The notes beneath the pieces are model-generated. The model was given only the letters and a program-made list of their open reading frames with translations. It was not told where the DNA came from and made no database searches. Positions 1 to 10,255 of a stretch of 64,000 nucleotides of DNA are shown here, in pieces. Made by a program: the position numbers and the translations under genes. Within the stretch, counting starts at the first letter, position 1; the number at the start of each line of letters is the position of its first letter. The stretch comes from Stieleria magnilauensis (GTDB taxonomy: Bacteria > Planctomycetota > Planctomycetia > Pirellulales > Pirellulaceae): positions 3,942,394-4,006,393 of the forward strand of contig CP036432.1 of assembly GCA_007753675.1 (NCBI GenBank), written 5' to 3'.

Positions 1-1
1 A

Positions 2-190
2 AAAGATTCGCTCTACGGTGATAGCGGAAACGACTATCTGGACGGCGGGCGTCTGCTCGGAGGCCGAGACTGGTCCAGCGATTACCTCAATGGAGGCAGC
101 GGCTACGACACCTTGAAGGTCCACCGTTACTGGTGGTTCGGCTGGAAGAACGAAGACCGCTACACCGGCGGAGAACGCATCCGGCACTAG
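2..190 (+). CDS. C-terminal end of an RTX-type calcium-binding repeat protein (partial)
   Basis: The open frame enters from the left edge and ends at TAG 188-190, giving 62 visible residues. The first 30 contain glycine/aspartate nonapeptide-like repeats (GDSGNDYLDGG, then LNGGSGYDTL), the pattern of hemolysin-type RTX repeats that bind calcium in a parallel beta-roll after export. The last 25 residues are rich in Trp, Tyr and Arg and show no repeat. RTX proteins are usually large, secreted or surface-attached; the catalytic or adhesive part would lie outside the window. The stop codon lies exactly at the left end of a small inverted-repeat element (190-316). The RTX call is fairly safe; the function of the whole protein is unknown. 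Confidence 0.7.
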   Translation, partial: KDSLYGDSGNDYLDGGRLLGGRDWSSDYLNGGSGYDTLKVHRYWWFGWKNEDRYTGGERIRH

Positions 191-316
191 TATTCCGTGT
201 CAGCTAAATTTTCGGGTAGTGGACGAGGCGACGAGTCCTCTGCGGTCGGCCTATTGGCAAGGCCCCGTCGCCTCGTCCTCTACCGCCTACCCGAAACGCA
301 AGGTGACAAGGAATAC
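190..316. mobile_element. MITE-like palindromic element, family 1 copy A
   Basis: A 127-bp element with terminal inverted repeats (GTATTCCGTGTCA at the left, GTATTCCTTGTCA on the opposite strand at the right) is flanked by TA on both sides (188-189 and 317-318). Inside, GTAGTGGACGAGGCGACGAG and its imperfect complement form a long hairpin. Related copies lie at 15856-16021 and 42297-42449. Its first base G completes the TAG stop of the upstream gene. The TA flanks and a TIR resembling that of the IS630-type element at 29491-30714 suggest mobilisation by an IS630-type transposase. It carries no coding capacity. Confidence 0.8.
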
Positions 317-318
317 TA

Positions 319-530
319 GGGCTCCGGCCAAACTTAATTTCGGTGTAGCGTAACTCGCAAGCGGCTCGTTGATCGAGTGAGCCGCGACGCGTCAGCGGCC
401 GGGCGCGTCGGACTTTACCCGTGGCCTCACGGCCAGCGGCTCACCGATCGTGTTGAAGGGCGTGGATGAGAGTGCAGCTCGACAGGCTCCTCATTTCCCG
501 ATCGGGTGACTAGGCTTTCAAAGTCAGATG
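319..530. other. Non-coding gap downstream of the V-ATPase operon
   Basis: I see no supported gene here. The stretch contains short repeat-like GC-rich segments (for example around 360-410, GTGAGCCGCGACGCGTCAGCG) similar to other intergenic repeats of the window, and it separates the convergent RTX gene and the V-ATPase operon. No convincing intrinsic terminator was recognised. Confidence 0.4.
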
Positions 531-2342
531 TCAGCCGGCATCGACGACCAATGCGGTGGCCTGGAGCTCTGAGATCCGGTTGCGGAACCGCTTGAAATCG
601 TCGGAGTCACTTTTGGCGGTGTTGAGGTTTTTGAACAGCCCGATCAGCTCGGTGAAGAACACTCGAGCTTGCTCTTTGTCTTCGAACGCATACTCGTCGT
701 TGATCAGCTTCTGGCAGAGCAGGAACGTTTCCTTTTGTCGTTCCAGCGGCACCGAGACGTCGACCGGATCAAAGGCGTCTTGTTGCAAGTACACCATATC
801 CAGGAACATCGCTTTTTGGTACGTCACGTAGTCTTCGATCGAGATGCCTTCTTCGCCGGTGACCTGCATCATCTGGTCGATACTTTCGCCGTCTCGCAAC
901 AACTGGTGCATCGCCGAAACGCCGGCGGTCCAATGCGGATCGACTTCGGATTTGAAGAATGATTCGAGCTGATCGCGATAGCGAGACCACGAAATCAGCG
1001 GATCGATGGCGGGATAAAAACGCTTGTACGCACGGTCATACGACAGTCCCAAAAAGCATTTGACCGTCCCCAGTGTCGACTGGGTGACCGGTTCTTCAAA
1101 GTTGCCGCCGGCGGGTGAAACCGATCCGATCAGGGTCAAACTGCCGGTCGTGCCGTCCGCCATCCGCAACACACCGGCGCGCTCATACAGTTCCTTGATC
1201 GCACTGTCCAAATAAGCCGGAAACGCCTCTTCGCCGGGGATCTCTTCCAGCCGTCCGCTGGTTTCCCGCATCGCCTGGGCCCAACGCGATGTCGAATCGG
1301 CAAGCAGCAACACGTCCAGGCCCATTTGCCGATAGTATTCGCCCAGCGTGATGCCGGTGTAGATGGATGCTTCGCGGGCAGCGACCGGCATCGACGAGGT
1401 GTTGCAGATGATGATCGTGCGATCCATCAGCTTTCCACCGGTCCGCGGATCGGGCATTTCGGCAAAGTCATGAATCGTTTCAACGACTTCGCCCGCCCGC
1501 TCGCCACAGGCCACCACGATCACCACATCGACGGTGCTGTAACGCGCGATCAATCCCTGCATCACGGTTTTGCCCGCCCCGAACGGGCCGGGGATGCAGG
1601 CGGTCCCGCCGCGGGCGATCGGAAAGAACGTGTCGATGATTCGCGTGGTGGTGATCAGCGGTTGCGACGGGAACTCTCGCTCGATCAGCCGCTGTTGCTG
1701 CATCAGCGCCGAGATCGGTCGACGAACGGGCCACGTTTGCACCAGCGGGATCCGCATCTGGCGGCCCTTAGAATCCGTCAACGTGGCCACCGTTGCGTCG
1801 GTCCGCCAGCGGCCCTCGGCGATCGCCTGGACCGTCATCGTGCCGCTTGCATCAAAGGGAACCATCACCTTGTGAACGATGTTCTTCTCAGGAATGGTCC
1901 CCAGCACCTGACCGGCGACGACCTGATCACCGACCTGACACACCGGGGTGAAGTCCCACCGTCTGGCCGGGTCGAGCGCGGCGACGTCACGACCGCGTTT
2001 GAGAAAGAACCCGTCCAACTGGGCCAACTCGCTGAGCGGGTTCTGCAACCCGTCATAGATCGTCCCCAGCAGCCCCGGGCCGAGTGACACCGACAACATT
2101 TCACCGGACAGCTCGACTTTGTCACCGAAACGCACGCCGTCGGTTTCTTCGAAAACTTGCAATTCGGCTTGGTCGCCGTTAACCCGCAGGACTTCGGCCT
2201 TCAAGCGTTCTTCACCCACGCACACGTAAGCGACCTCGTTCTTCATGATCCGTCCGCCGGACACTTCGATACGAACGATGTTCCCGTTGACCCCCAAGAC
2301 CTTGGCGGTGGCAGAGTCTTGATCGTTGGCGGTAGCGTTCAT
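531..2342 (-). CDS. ntpA: V-type ATP synthase/ATPase catalytic subunit A
   Basis: Catalytic subunit of the V1 head, which hydrolyses or makes ATP and drives or uses ion flow through the membrane rotor. The 603-residue product has an N-terminal beta-barrel, the A-subunit-specific bulge region, a Walker A motif GPFGAGKT near residue 252 and the nucleotide-domain motif LLADSTSRWAQAMRE. This length is normal for the family. I chose ATG 2342 because the protein then begins just before the conserved VLGVNGNIVRIEVSG barrel; an in-frame ATG at 2429 would add 29 unconserved residues. It is the last gene of the operon, whereas in chlamydial-type operons A comes before B. Confidence 0.95.
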   Translation of the reverse strand: MNATANDQDSATAKVLGVNGNIVRIEVSGGRIMKNEVAYVCVGEERLKAEVLRVNGDQAELQVFEETDGVRFGDKVELSGEMLSVSLGPGLLGTIYDGLQNPLSELAQLDGFFLKRGRDVAALDPARRWDFTPVCQVGDQVVAGQVLGTIPEKNIVHKVMVPFDASGTMTVQAIAEGRWRTDATVATLTDSKGRQMRIPLVQTWPVRRPISALMQQQRLIEREFPSQPLITTTRIIDTFFPIARGGTACIPGPFGAGKTVMQGLIARYSTVDVVIVVACGERAGEVVETIHDFAEMPDPRTGGKLMDRTIIICNTSSMPVAAREASIYTGITLGEYYRQMGLDVLLLADSTSRWAQAMRETSGRLEEIPGEEAFPAYLDSAIKELYERAGVLRMADGTTGSLTLIGSVSPAGGNFEEPVTQSTLGTVKCFLGLSYDRAYKRFYPAIDPLISWSRYRDQLESFFKSEVDPHWTAGVSAMHQLLRDGESIDQMMQVTGEEGISIEDYVTYQKAMFLDMVYLQQDAFDPVDVSVPLERQKETFLLCQKLINDEYAFEDKEQARVFFTELIGLFKNLNTAKSDSDDFKRFRNRISELQATALVVDAG

Positions 2343-2472
2343 TGAATTCCCAGGTATCGACGAAGAGAAAAAAATCCGTGGCGTAAGCAGCCGGCTTGCG
2401 TCTGGCCTCGCCCCAATCGGCCTGTGCATGAGTCGGCGTCATTCGGGTCACCCATCCAACTGGAGTAGCACA

Positions 2473-3132
2473 TCAGCAATTCACCCCACCGGTTTGCAGG
2501 ATGTCATCGACCAAGTCGTGGAACCGTTGTCTGCCACATTGTTCATTTTGGCTTGCCCAACGATGCAGGATCTCCCATCGCGCCAGGTACAACACGACCG
2601 ACTCGAAAGAAAACGTGTACTGATCGTTCCATCGACTCCAGTGATTCCACAGTTCTGTGAACAGGTGCCACTGGGCCCGTCGCGGTTGATGGTCTTCGAT
2701 CGCCTGGCAGAACCGTGGCAACCAACGGAAACGGTCGTTGAGCCGAAAACAGGGTTCATCCCAATGCCGTTGGATCCAGACGGCCAAGGGCAATTCGGGA
2801 AACTCGGGCGGAGGCAACCCGCTGCGTTGGCATCGCAGCGCCGCGACCAGCATCCGCATCTCAAATCGATGGTGAACCAACTGGGCGACCAACGGGTGCC
2901 GGATCTCCGCGACCAGGCGACGGTGCGTGGCGCGGATTTCGGCATCGCTGCGGTCGCGTGGCTGACGGTCCCAACGAAAGAAGTCAGAAACTTGCTGGAC
3001 GGTTTGCCGGTCGTGGTGGTCGAGCATGGAAACCCTGTGCCGCAACGTGGCTGCGGAGATCGGGATCGGCCCGTCATCAAACTCGCGTGGCAACTGCGGC
3101 AGCGATGCCATCAGCGTGTAGTAGGACTGCAT
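2473..3132 (-). CDS. V-ATPase operon protein X (DUF2764-like, possible subunit C analogue)
   Basis: A 219-residue soluble, mostly helical protein rich in Arg, His and Trp, between the E and A subunit genes. The start MQSYYTLMASLPQLP resembles the opening of DUF2764 proteins, which occupy the same E-X-A position in chlamydial and spirochaete V-ATPase operons and are thought to replace the rotor-to-shaft coupling subunit C. I see no catalytic motif. The family assignment rests on operon position and the N-terminal pattern, so it is tentative. It starts 6 bp after the E gene ends, so co-translation is likely. No C, F or G subunit is otherwise visible in the operon. Confidence 0.6.
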   Translation of the reverse strand: MQSYYTLMASLPQLPREFDDGPIPISAATLRHRVSMLDHHDRQTVQQVSDFFRWDRQPRDRSDAEIRATHRRLVAEIRHPLVAQLVHHRFEMRMLVAALRCQRSGLPPPEFPELPLAVWIQRHWDEPCFRLNDRFRWLPRFCQAIEDHQPRRAQWHLFTELWNHWSRWNDQYTFSFESVVLYLARWEILHRWASQNEQCGRQRFHDLVDDILQTGGVNC

Positions 3133-3138
3133 GTCAAA

Positions 3139-3849
3139 TCAGGCATCGTTGGCGAGGGAACTGATCCGTTGGCGAAACTTGGGTGCCAAGAAACGCATCA
3201 GCGCAGCGGTGACCGCCTCGTCGCTGAAGTTGATCTCGATGTCGTCGTCGACGATCTGGATGCGAAATCCGTGCGTCAACGATCGATCGGCTTGCAAATG
3301 AACGCCCTGCCGCAACATGTCCGCGGCTTGGCCTTTGACGAACGCTTCGATCGACTTTGCGCCGTCCGGGGAGACCAAGAGTTTTAGCTTGGCCGTTTGA
3401 TCCGACTGGGCGCCGGCAGGCCCGGCACCGAGCGTCGCGATCGCTTGGGTGGCCATTTCTCGAATCAGCTCCGCGACAAATTCGGCGTCTTCGAATTGCT
3501 CGCGCACCAATCCGCCGACCCAGCCGCGGAATTCGTGTTGCAGTTGTTCCTTGAGGTGCAAACTGGCATCGCGGCTGGCCAATTCGAGCGCCCGCTTGCC
3601 ATTGGTCTGCGTCCGTTCGGCTTGCAGCTGAGCTTCGCTTGCGATCGTGGCGGCTTCGGCACGAGCCGCGTCGATCAACTTGGCGGCCTGCTTCTTGGCT
3701 TCGGCCAACAAGGCCTCGGCCTGCTGCTGGCCTTCCTGAACGCCTTCGGACTTAAGCCGGTCGATCAGTTCTTGAACGCCCACATTGGCGTCCGCTTTGG
3801 CGTCTGGCTGGGGTTGGGCCGCCTTGTCGACGGGGGATGAAGTTGACAT
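3139..3849 (-). CDS. ntpE: V-type ATPase peripheral stalk subunit E
   Basis: 236 residues. The N-terminal half (about 20-110) is a charged Ala/Glu/Gln/Lys-rich coiled coil (QQQAEALLAEAKKQAAKL), followed by a compact C-terminal domain: the architecture of V-ATPase E subunits, which form the peripheral stalk holding the A3B3 head to subunit I. The first 25 residues are a Pro/Ala/Asp-rich extension. No separate G or H stalk subunit is visible, so E might form the stalk alone or with an unlinked partner. The gene lies 4 bp downstream of the K gene and 6 bp upstream of gene X, within a tightly packed operon. Confidence 0.85.
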   Translation of the reverse strand: MSTSSPVDKAAQPQPDAKADANVGVQELIDRLKSEGVQEGQQQAEALLAEAKKQAAKLIDAARAEAATIASEAQLQAERTQTNGKRALELASRDASLHLKEQLQHEFRGWVGGLVREQFEDAEFVAELIREMATQAIATLGAGPAGAQSDQTAKLKLLVSPDGAKSIEAFVKGQAADMLRQGVHLQADRSLTHGFRIQIVDDDIEINFSDEAVTAALMRFLAPKFRQRISSLANDA

Positions 3850-3853
3850 GGAA

Positions 3854-4321
3854 TCAGGAACCTCCAGCCGCTGAGGGCAATCCGCCCGCGAGGATCAAGG
3901 CAAACACAAAGGCGAACACGGCGAAACCTTCGACGATCGCCGCGGGTGCCACCGACAATCCAAACACTTCGGGTTTACTCTTAGTCGCGTGAATCGCCGA
4001 CGCACAGCACTTGCCTTGGAACCAGCCGCTGAACAACAACGCCAATCCGCACAGCGTGCCGATCGCGAACATTCCCGGCGCCGCTTGGATCTGGAAACTG
4101 CCGTTCATCGACAGCATCACGACAATCCCATAAATGGTTTGCGAGGACGGCAGCGCGGATACACCGATCAGTCGCCCGTAGCCGCCTTCCACATCCAACA
4201 TCGCCCCGCAGGCGGCTTGACCACCGGCGGCGCAGCCCAAGATGCTGCCGATCGCCCCCAAGAACAGCGGGGCATAGATCCCGATCCTGCCCAACATTTC
4301 CACCATCGGTTCGTCCATCAC
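3854..4321 (-). CDS. ntpK: V-type ATPase rotor ring subunit K (proteolipid)
   Basis: 155 residues with four predicted membrane helices (two hairpins), forming the ion-carrying rotor ring. Residues equivalent to the sodium ligands of Enterococcus hirae NtpK (L61, T64, Q65, Q110, E139) are recognisable as L57, S60, Q61 (LPSSQTIYG), Q102 (WFQGKC) and E131 (AAIVEGFAVFAF). The spacing agrees apart from a four-residue shorter loop. There is one ion-binding carboxylate per four helices, as in sodium V-ATPases. The gene overlaps the end of the I gene by 4 bp (ATGA), which suggests translational coupling. Ion specificity is inferred from residues only. Confidence 0.92.
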   Translation of the reverse strand: MMDEPMVEMLGRIGIYAPLFLGAIGSILGCAAGGQAACGAMLDVEGGYGRLIGVSALPSSQTIYGIVVMLSMNGSFQIQAAPGMFAIGTLCGLALLFSGWFQGKCCASAIHATKSKPEVFGLSVAPAAIVEGFAVFAFVFALILAGGLPSAAGGS

Positions 4322-6219
4322 TTGTTCGCTCTCATTTCAAAGGCTTGGAACGGTTGCCCCTCGTCAGTCAGGGACCAGCTAAAGAATTCAATACAGGTCA
4401 ATCGCAGCCCGTGGACGACGCCTCCGACCACTGCCAGGACGAAGTTCAGGGTATGGCCCAACAGAAAGACCAACAAACCCAACAAGATCCCCACGCCGGG
4501 CACCTGCGACGCATCGGACGCCATCTCGTTGAACAACAGCGCCAATTGAGCACTGGCCAACCCCAATGCGAACAGTCGCAGGTAACTGAGCGCGTCCCCG
4601 AACGCCTTGGTCACACCGGTCAGCCCCAACGCGCCATCGAGACAGCGCGCCAGCAGGTCGCGTGGACGCGTTGAAAAGACGGGACGCGTGCTGGAAAAGC
4701 AAAACACGAGCAGCAACCCGACACCCAACATCCACCAGCCACCGGCGGCAACCGTTTCCGACCACGTGGCGGAGTCTCCGCCAAGATTATCCGCCAACAG
4801 CGCCATCACGTCAGGCTTGGGCAGCATGGTCAAAGTCAACAACCACCCGCCGATCAAAGCGACCACCCAGCCGACCGAGGACAACGCATGACCGCTGCCC
4901 AGCCAGCGCCAGGCGACCACCGCGTTGGCCAGCACCAGATGAAAAACTCCGATCGTGGCCGAAATCAACATCATCGCCTCGCGATCCTGCATGATCGAAT
5001 TGTCACCGCTCTTGATCACCAGTCGGTCCAACCAACTCCCCGGTGCCGGCGCGACGCCGAAAAAGCTTCCGATCATCAGCCCATAGACAATGGTCACCAC
5101 GACCATGAACACCGCCAGTTGCCGGAACTGACGTCCCGCGGCGGTTCGGCCGAGCCGCCGCGCGGACAGTGCCACAATGCAACCGAGCACGACTCCGTAA
5201 CCGGCGTCGGCCAGGATCATGGCGAAGAACGCGGCAAAGGAAAAAAACATCACCCAGGTCGGATCCCAGGAGCGATAGCCGGGGGTCATGAAGAACGTGA
5301 CGGCACCCTCGGCACCGGCGATCGGACGCGGGTTGCTGAGCAACGTCGGTGGCAATTCGTCCATTTCGGGAGCCCGTTGATGCAACGCCAACGTGTTTTC
5401 CCGAGCAAAGGTTTCCAGCGCCGCCAGTTTGCTGCGTGGCGCCCAGCCTTGCAGTGCAAACACCGGACCATCGACCAACGAACGCTGCTTCGCGTTCAAC
5501 CGCGCCGTTTCGTCTTCGGTCACCGCAAGCGCTCGCCGCAAACGATCCAGCCAACGGGTCAGCGCGATGCGCTGCACTTGCAGCCGTTCGCGTTGTTCGC
5601 CGATCTCCGCCAGTCGCGACTGCAGCTGCGACAACGGACGCGGATCCAACTCCTCCGGATCGCAGGGCATGTCGGCGGGCGGGTGTTTCGCGATGATCAC
5701 CCAGTATTCGTGTTCTGAGTCGGTGTTGACCACACTGACACAGCAGTCCGCTCTGACGCTAGCCGGCACCTGGCGGACCTCGCGATGCAACAGCCGGTAA
5801 AAGAAGAATTGTTGTCCTCGCAATTCGTCGGTCGCCGGCAAACGGAAGTCGCCCCACGGACGGATTTGTTCGATCTTTTCGGCAACCTCCTCCTGTTCGT
5901 CGGCCAGTTCCCGCGATTCAGATTCGATCCGTAAGACTTCTGCGGCGATTCGCGTGACGTCACCAGGATCCGAGACGGTCTTTGTCGAACCGCGCCGCGT
6001 GGACCGTGACGGCGGAGGACGTTTTTCGGGGCAACTGTCCAGAGAGGCGATCGCCGCTTTCAAGTCATCGGCGCCGATCGCCGTCCCCTGCGGCTTGCTG
6101 CCATCGTTGACCAGATCCACCAGATGGACACAGCCCAATCGTTGCAGTTCCAACAAAACCTGATCGCGATCTTTCAAATCACCGATCAAAGTCACTCGTT
6201 GCAGCGGAACAATGGCCAT
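4318..6219 (-). CDS. ntpI: V-type ATPase membrane stator subunit I (a-subunit)
   Basis: 633 residues: a soluble N-terminal half with coiled-coil segments (about 130-165 and 235-290) and a C-terminal half with seven or eight membrane helices starting near residue 320 (WVMFFSFAAFFAMILADAGYG). The C-terminal helix with LSYLRLFALGLASAQLALLF carries the Arg expected to face the rotor carboxylate. The motif DAGYGVVLG is typical of the family. It is the fixed membrane part of the ion channel, paired with the K ring. The 16-bp spacing from the D gene and ATGA overlap with K place it in the operon. Family length is normal. Confidence 0.93.
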   Translation of the reverse strand: MAIVPLQRVTLIGDLKDRDQVLLELQRLGCVHLVDLVNDGSKPQGTAIGADDLKAAIASLDSCPEKRPPPSRSTRRGSTKTVSDPGDVTRIAAEVLRIESESRELADEQEEVAEKIEQIRPWGDFRLPATDELRGQQFFFYRLLHREVRQVPASVRADCCVSVVNTDSEHEYWVIIAKHPPADMPCDPEELDPRPLSQLQSRLAEIGEQRERLQVQRIALTRWLDRLRRALAVTEDETARLNAKQRSLVDGPVFALQGWAPRSKLAALETFARENTLALHQRAPEMDELPPTLLSNPRPIAGAEGAVTFFMTPGYRSWDPTWVMFFSFAAFFAMILADAGYGVVLGCIVALSARRLGRTAAGRQFRQLAVFMVVVTIVYGLMIGSFFGVAPAPGSWLDRLVIKSGDNSIMQDREAMMLISATIGVFHLVLANAVVAWRWLGSGHALSSVGWVVALIGGWLLTLTMLPKPDVMALLADNLGGDSATWSETVAAGGWWMLGVGLLLVFCFSSTRPVFSTRPRDLLARCLDGALGLTGVTKAFGDALSYLRLFALGLASAQLALLFNEMASDASQVPGVGILLGLLVFLLGHTLNFVLAVVGGVVHGLRLTCIEFFSWSLTDEGQPFQAFEMRANK

Positions 6220-6234
6220 CTCTTGATCTTCCGC

Positions 6235-6821
6235 CTAACGTGACTTGGCAATTTTTGATCGCACGACGGCCGCGCGTTCTTGGTCGGACAGGAAGATCAC
6301 GATTCGGCGAATATTCTCCTCCGCTTTAGGAATCAACACCTTGTCGAACAGATTCACCCGTTGCGTCACGCGGCGCAGCGCCGCGCCCAATGCGTCGGTT
6401 CGCTTTTCCGCAATCCTCATTCGCACCCGCAATCCCACCATCTGCTTGAGTGCTTCGACGAGGGAATCGACCCAGAACGGAATCGCCAGACGCGAATAGG
6501 GATCGACTTCCAAACGCAGTCGGCCGAACTTGGGGATGGCGGTACCGACGACGTTTTCCGTTTTGATTTCAACCTCGGCCACTCGCACCCACTGGGCCAT
6601 CTCGGTGATGTCGATCGTGGAACCGCCGATCAGCGGGTACAGCGATTGCAACTCCTCACCGACGCGGTGGACTTCGGCCGCGATCTCCTCCAGTTCCTGT
6701 TTCGACTGTCGCCACGCGGCTTGCAACTGCTGACGCTTCAGTTCCAACGAAGGCAAGAACCGGCGATACAGTTTGGCTTGATCGCGTTGCCGCTTCAGCG
6801 TCGTTTTGTTCAGCGCAAGTG

Positions 6822-6825
<4 letters not shown>
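6235..6825 (-). CDS. ntpD: V-type ATPase central shaft subunit D
   Basis: 196 residues, largely alpha-helical with an N-terminal (about 8-75) and a C-terminal coiled coil (about 130-190) that would pair as the rotating shaft inside the A3B3 head. The opening LALNKTTLKRQRDQAKLYRR and the C-terminal block RVNLFDKVLIPKAEENIRR are typical of V-type D subunits. The start codon overlaps the stop of the B gene by 4 bp (ATGA), indicating coupling. Subunit F, which usually sits on the shaft, is not encoded in this operon, as in chlamydial V-ATPase operons. Confidence 0.93.
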
Positions 6826-8174
<1,349 letters not shown>

Positions 8175-8296
8175 AGCATCATCACGTCAATGGCTGTTTG
8201 AATCAATGTCATTTCGAATCGATCACTTCGACAGACGCCTCACCGCAGCCAACTTGGGATGCAGGTGGCGAAGTCATCATGACGTCTAGCGATCGA

Positions 8297-10198
8297 CTAG
8301 GTTGCGTTGGTCGCAGACACCCCCTTACTGTCAAGCAGCGATAACAACTCATCGAGCACGCTGGGATCTTCAATCGTGGAGGGCAGTTGCCACGTTTTGC
8401 CTTCGGACATCAAACGCATCGTTCTCCGCAAGATCTTTCCCGAACGCGTCTTGGGTAACCTGTCGGCCAGGATCACGTGTTTGAGCGCCGCGACCGGCCC
8501 CACCTGATCGCGCACTCGCTGGATCAGTTCCGCTTCCAAGACCTCCGGATCCAGCGTCACATTGGATTTAAGCACCGCAAACCCCACCGGCACCTGGCCT
8601 TTGAGCGCGTCTTCCACGCCGATCACCGCACATTCGGCCACCGCCGGATGCGACGCCAGTGCCTCTTCCATCGTTGCGGTGGAAAGACGGTGGCCGGCAA
8701 CGTTGATCACGTCATCCATCCGGCCGGTGATATAGAAATATCCGTCCTCGTCGCGATAGCCTCCGTCGCCCGAGGAATAATAACCGGGGTGCTCGGTCAG
8801 ATAGGCGTTCCTGAATCGTTCGGTGTTGTGCCACAAATTCGGCAGACACCCCGGTGGCAACGGCAACCGGACCACCACCGCGCCTTCTTTGTTGGGCGGC
8901 AACTCTCGCCCCTCTCGATCCAGGATCCGAATGTCATAGCCGCAAACCGGCTTGGTGGCCGAGCCGGGACGCAGCGGCAGCAATTCCTGGCCCGCCATGT
9001 TGGATATCATTGGCCAACCGGATTCGGTTTGCCACCAGTGGTCGATCACCGGGACGCCGAGCACGCGTTCGGCCCACTGAAGCGTGGCGATGTCACACCG
9101 CTCACCGGCAAGGAACAAATAACGGAGACAACCTGTGTCATAATCGCGCGCCCGCAGCCCGTCCGGATCGTCGCGTTTGATCGCGCGGATTGCCGTCGGC
9201 GCGGCAAACATGGATCGCACTTGGTGTTCCGCGACGACACGCCAAAAGGCCCCGGCATCGGGAGTGCGAACCGGTTTGCCTTCATACAGCACCGTGGTGC
9301 AACCCTGTATCAGTGGCCCGTAAACGATACACGAATGCCCCACCACCCAACCGACATCCGACGCGGCCCAAAAGACTTCGCCCGGTTCAACGCCATAGAC
9401 GTTCTGCATGCTGAACTTCATCGCGACGGCATGGCCACCGTGGTCACGGACGATCCCTTTCGGACGTCCGGTCGTGCCGGAGGTATAGAGCACGTAGAGC
9501 GGATCGGTGGCGAGGACGGGAACACAGTCGGCCGGTTCAGCAGTCGCGGCCAATTCGTCCCAATCCCAGTCGCGCCCGGGCTGCAAATCAACACGATGAA
9601 CCTCGCGCTGATACATCACGCAGTGGGACGGCGCGTGGACCGCTTCGGCCAACGCGGCGTTGATGATCGTCCCATAGTCAATCACGCGATCACGCTCTTT
9701 CCCCGCGCTGGCCGCCAGGATCACCTTGGGTTGCAAATCGTCGATCCGGACCGCCAATTCGTGCGGTGCAAACCCTCCGAACACCACCGAGTGGATGGCG
9801 CCCAAGCGGGCGCACGCCAGCATGGCCACGATCGTTTGTGGAATCATCGGCATGTAGATGATCACGGCGTCGCCTTGACCGACGCCCAGTCGACGCAACA
9901 CGCCGGCGAACCGGGCCACCTGATCGAGCAGTTCTCGATACGTGTCGGTCCGCCTCGTGCCCGTCACCGGAGAATCATAAATCAACGCCGGCTGATCGCC
10001 GCGTCCCTGTTCAATTTGCCAATCCAACGCCAGGTAGGCGGTGTTCAGTTGGCCGTCGGGGAACCAGCGGAAAAACCCCTGCTCGTCTTGAGACAGAATC
10101 TGGTCGGGCTGGCGATACCAAGCAATCTGACCCGCCTGCTCGCGCCAAAACGCTTCAGGCTGTTCGATGCTGTGACGGTACTGCTGCTGATAGGTCAT
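8297..10198 (-). CDS. prpE: Short-chain acyl-CoA synthetase, propionate-CoA ligase type
   Basis: 633 residues, an AMP-forming acyl-CoA synthetase of the acetyl/propionyl-CoA synthetase group, activating propionate or acetate with ATP and CoA in the cytoplasm. Motifs seen are the adenylation P-loop LYTSGTTGRPKG (near residue 240), the WWQTESGWP motif, YYSSGDGGY, TGRMDDVINVAGHR and the C-terminal KTRSGKILRR with the acetylatable lysine. The IVRDHGGHAVA stretch after the P-loop favours the PrpE subgroup over Acs, but substrate choice cannot be settled from sequence alone. It lies 122 bp upstream (on the same strand) of the V-ATPase operon and is probably separately transcribed. Confidence 0.85.
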   Translation of the reverse strand: MTYQQQYRHSIEQPEAFWREQAGQIAWYRQPDQILSQDEQGFFRWFPDGQLNTAYLALDWQIEQGRGDQPALIYDSPVTGTRRTDTYRELLDQVARFAGVLRRLGVGQGDAVIIYMPMIPQTIVAMLACARLGAIHSVVFGGFAPHELAVRIDDLQPKVILAASAGKERDRVIDYGTIINAALAEAVHAPSHCVMYQREVHRVDLQPGRDWDWDELAATAEPADCVPVLATDPLYVLYTSGTTGRPKGIVRDHGGHAVAMKFSMQNVYGVEPGEVFWAASDVGWVVGHSCIVYGPLIQGCTTVLYEGKPVRTPDAGAFWRVVAEHQVRSMFAAPTAIRAIKRDDPDGLRARDYDTGCLRYLFLAGERCDIATLQWAERVLGVPVIDHWWQTESGWPMISNMAGQELLPLRPGSATKPVCGYDIRILDREGRELPPNKEGAVVVRLPLPPGCLPNLWHNTERFRNAYLTEHPGYYSSGDGGYRDEDGYFYITGRMDDVINVAGHRLSTATMEEALASHPAVAECAVIGVEDALKGQVPVGFAVLKSNVTLDPEVLEAELIQRVRDQVGPVAALKHVILADRLPKTRSGKILRRTMRLMSEGKTWQLPSTIEDPSVLDELLSLLDSKGVSATNAT

Positions 10199-10255
10199 CT
10201 TGCCTACATCCCTGACCGCGGCGTGTGATGCCGCGGCTGATCGATCCTACACGTC

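Noticed and set aside
8477-10228. 583-residue open frame on the plus strand opposite prpE
   Set aside because: It is a His/Arg/Gln-rich antisense shadow of a clearly conserved gene, as is common in GC-rich DNA; no motif or signal supports it.
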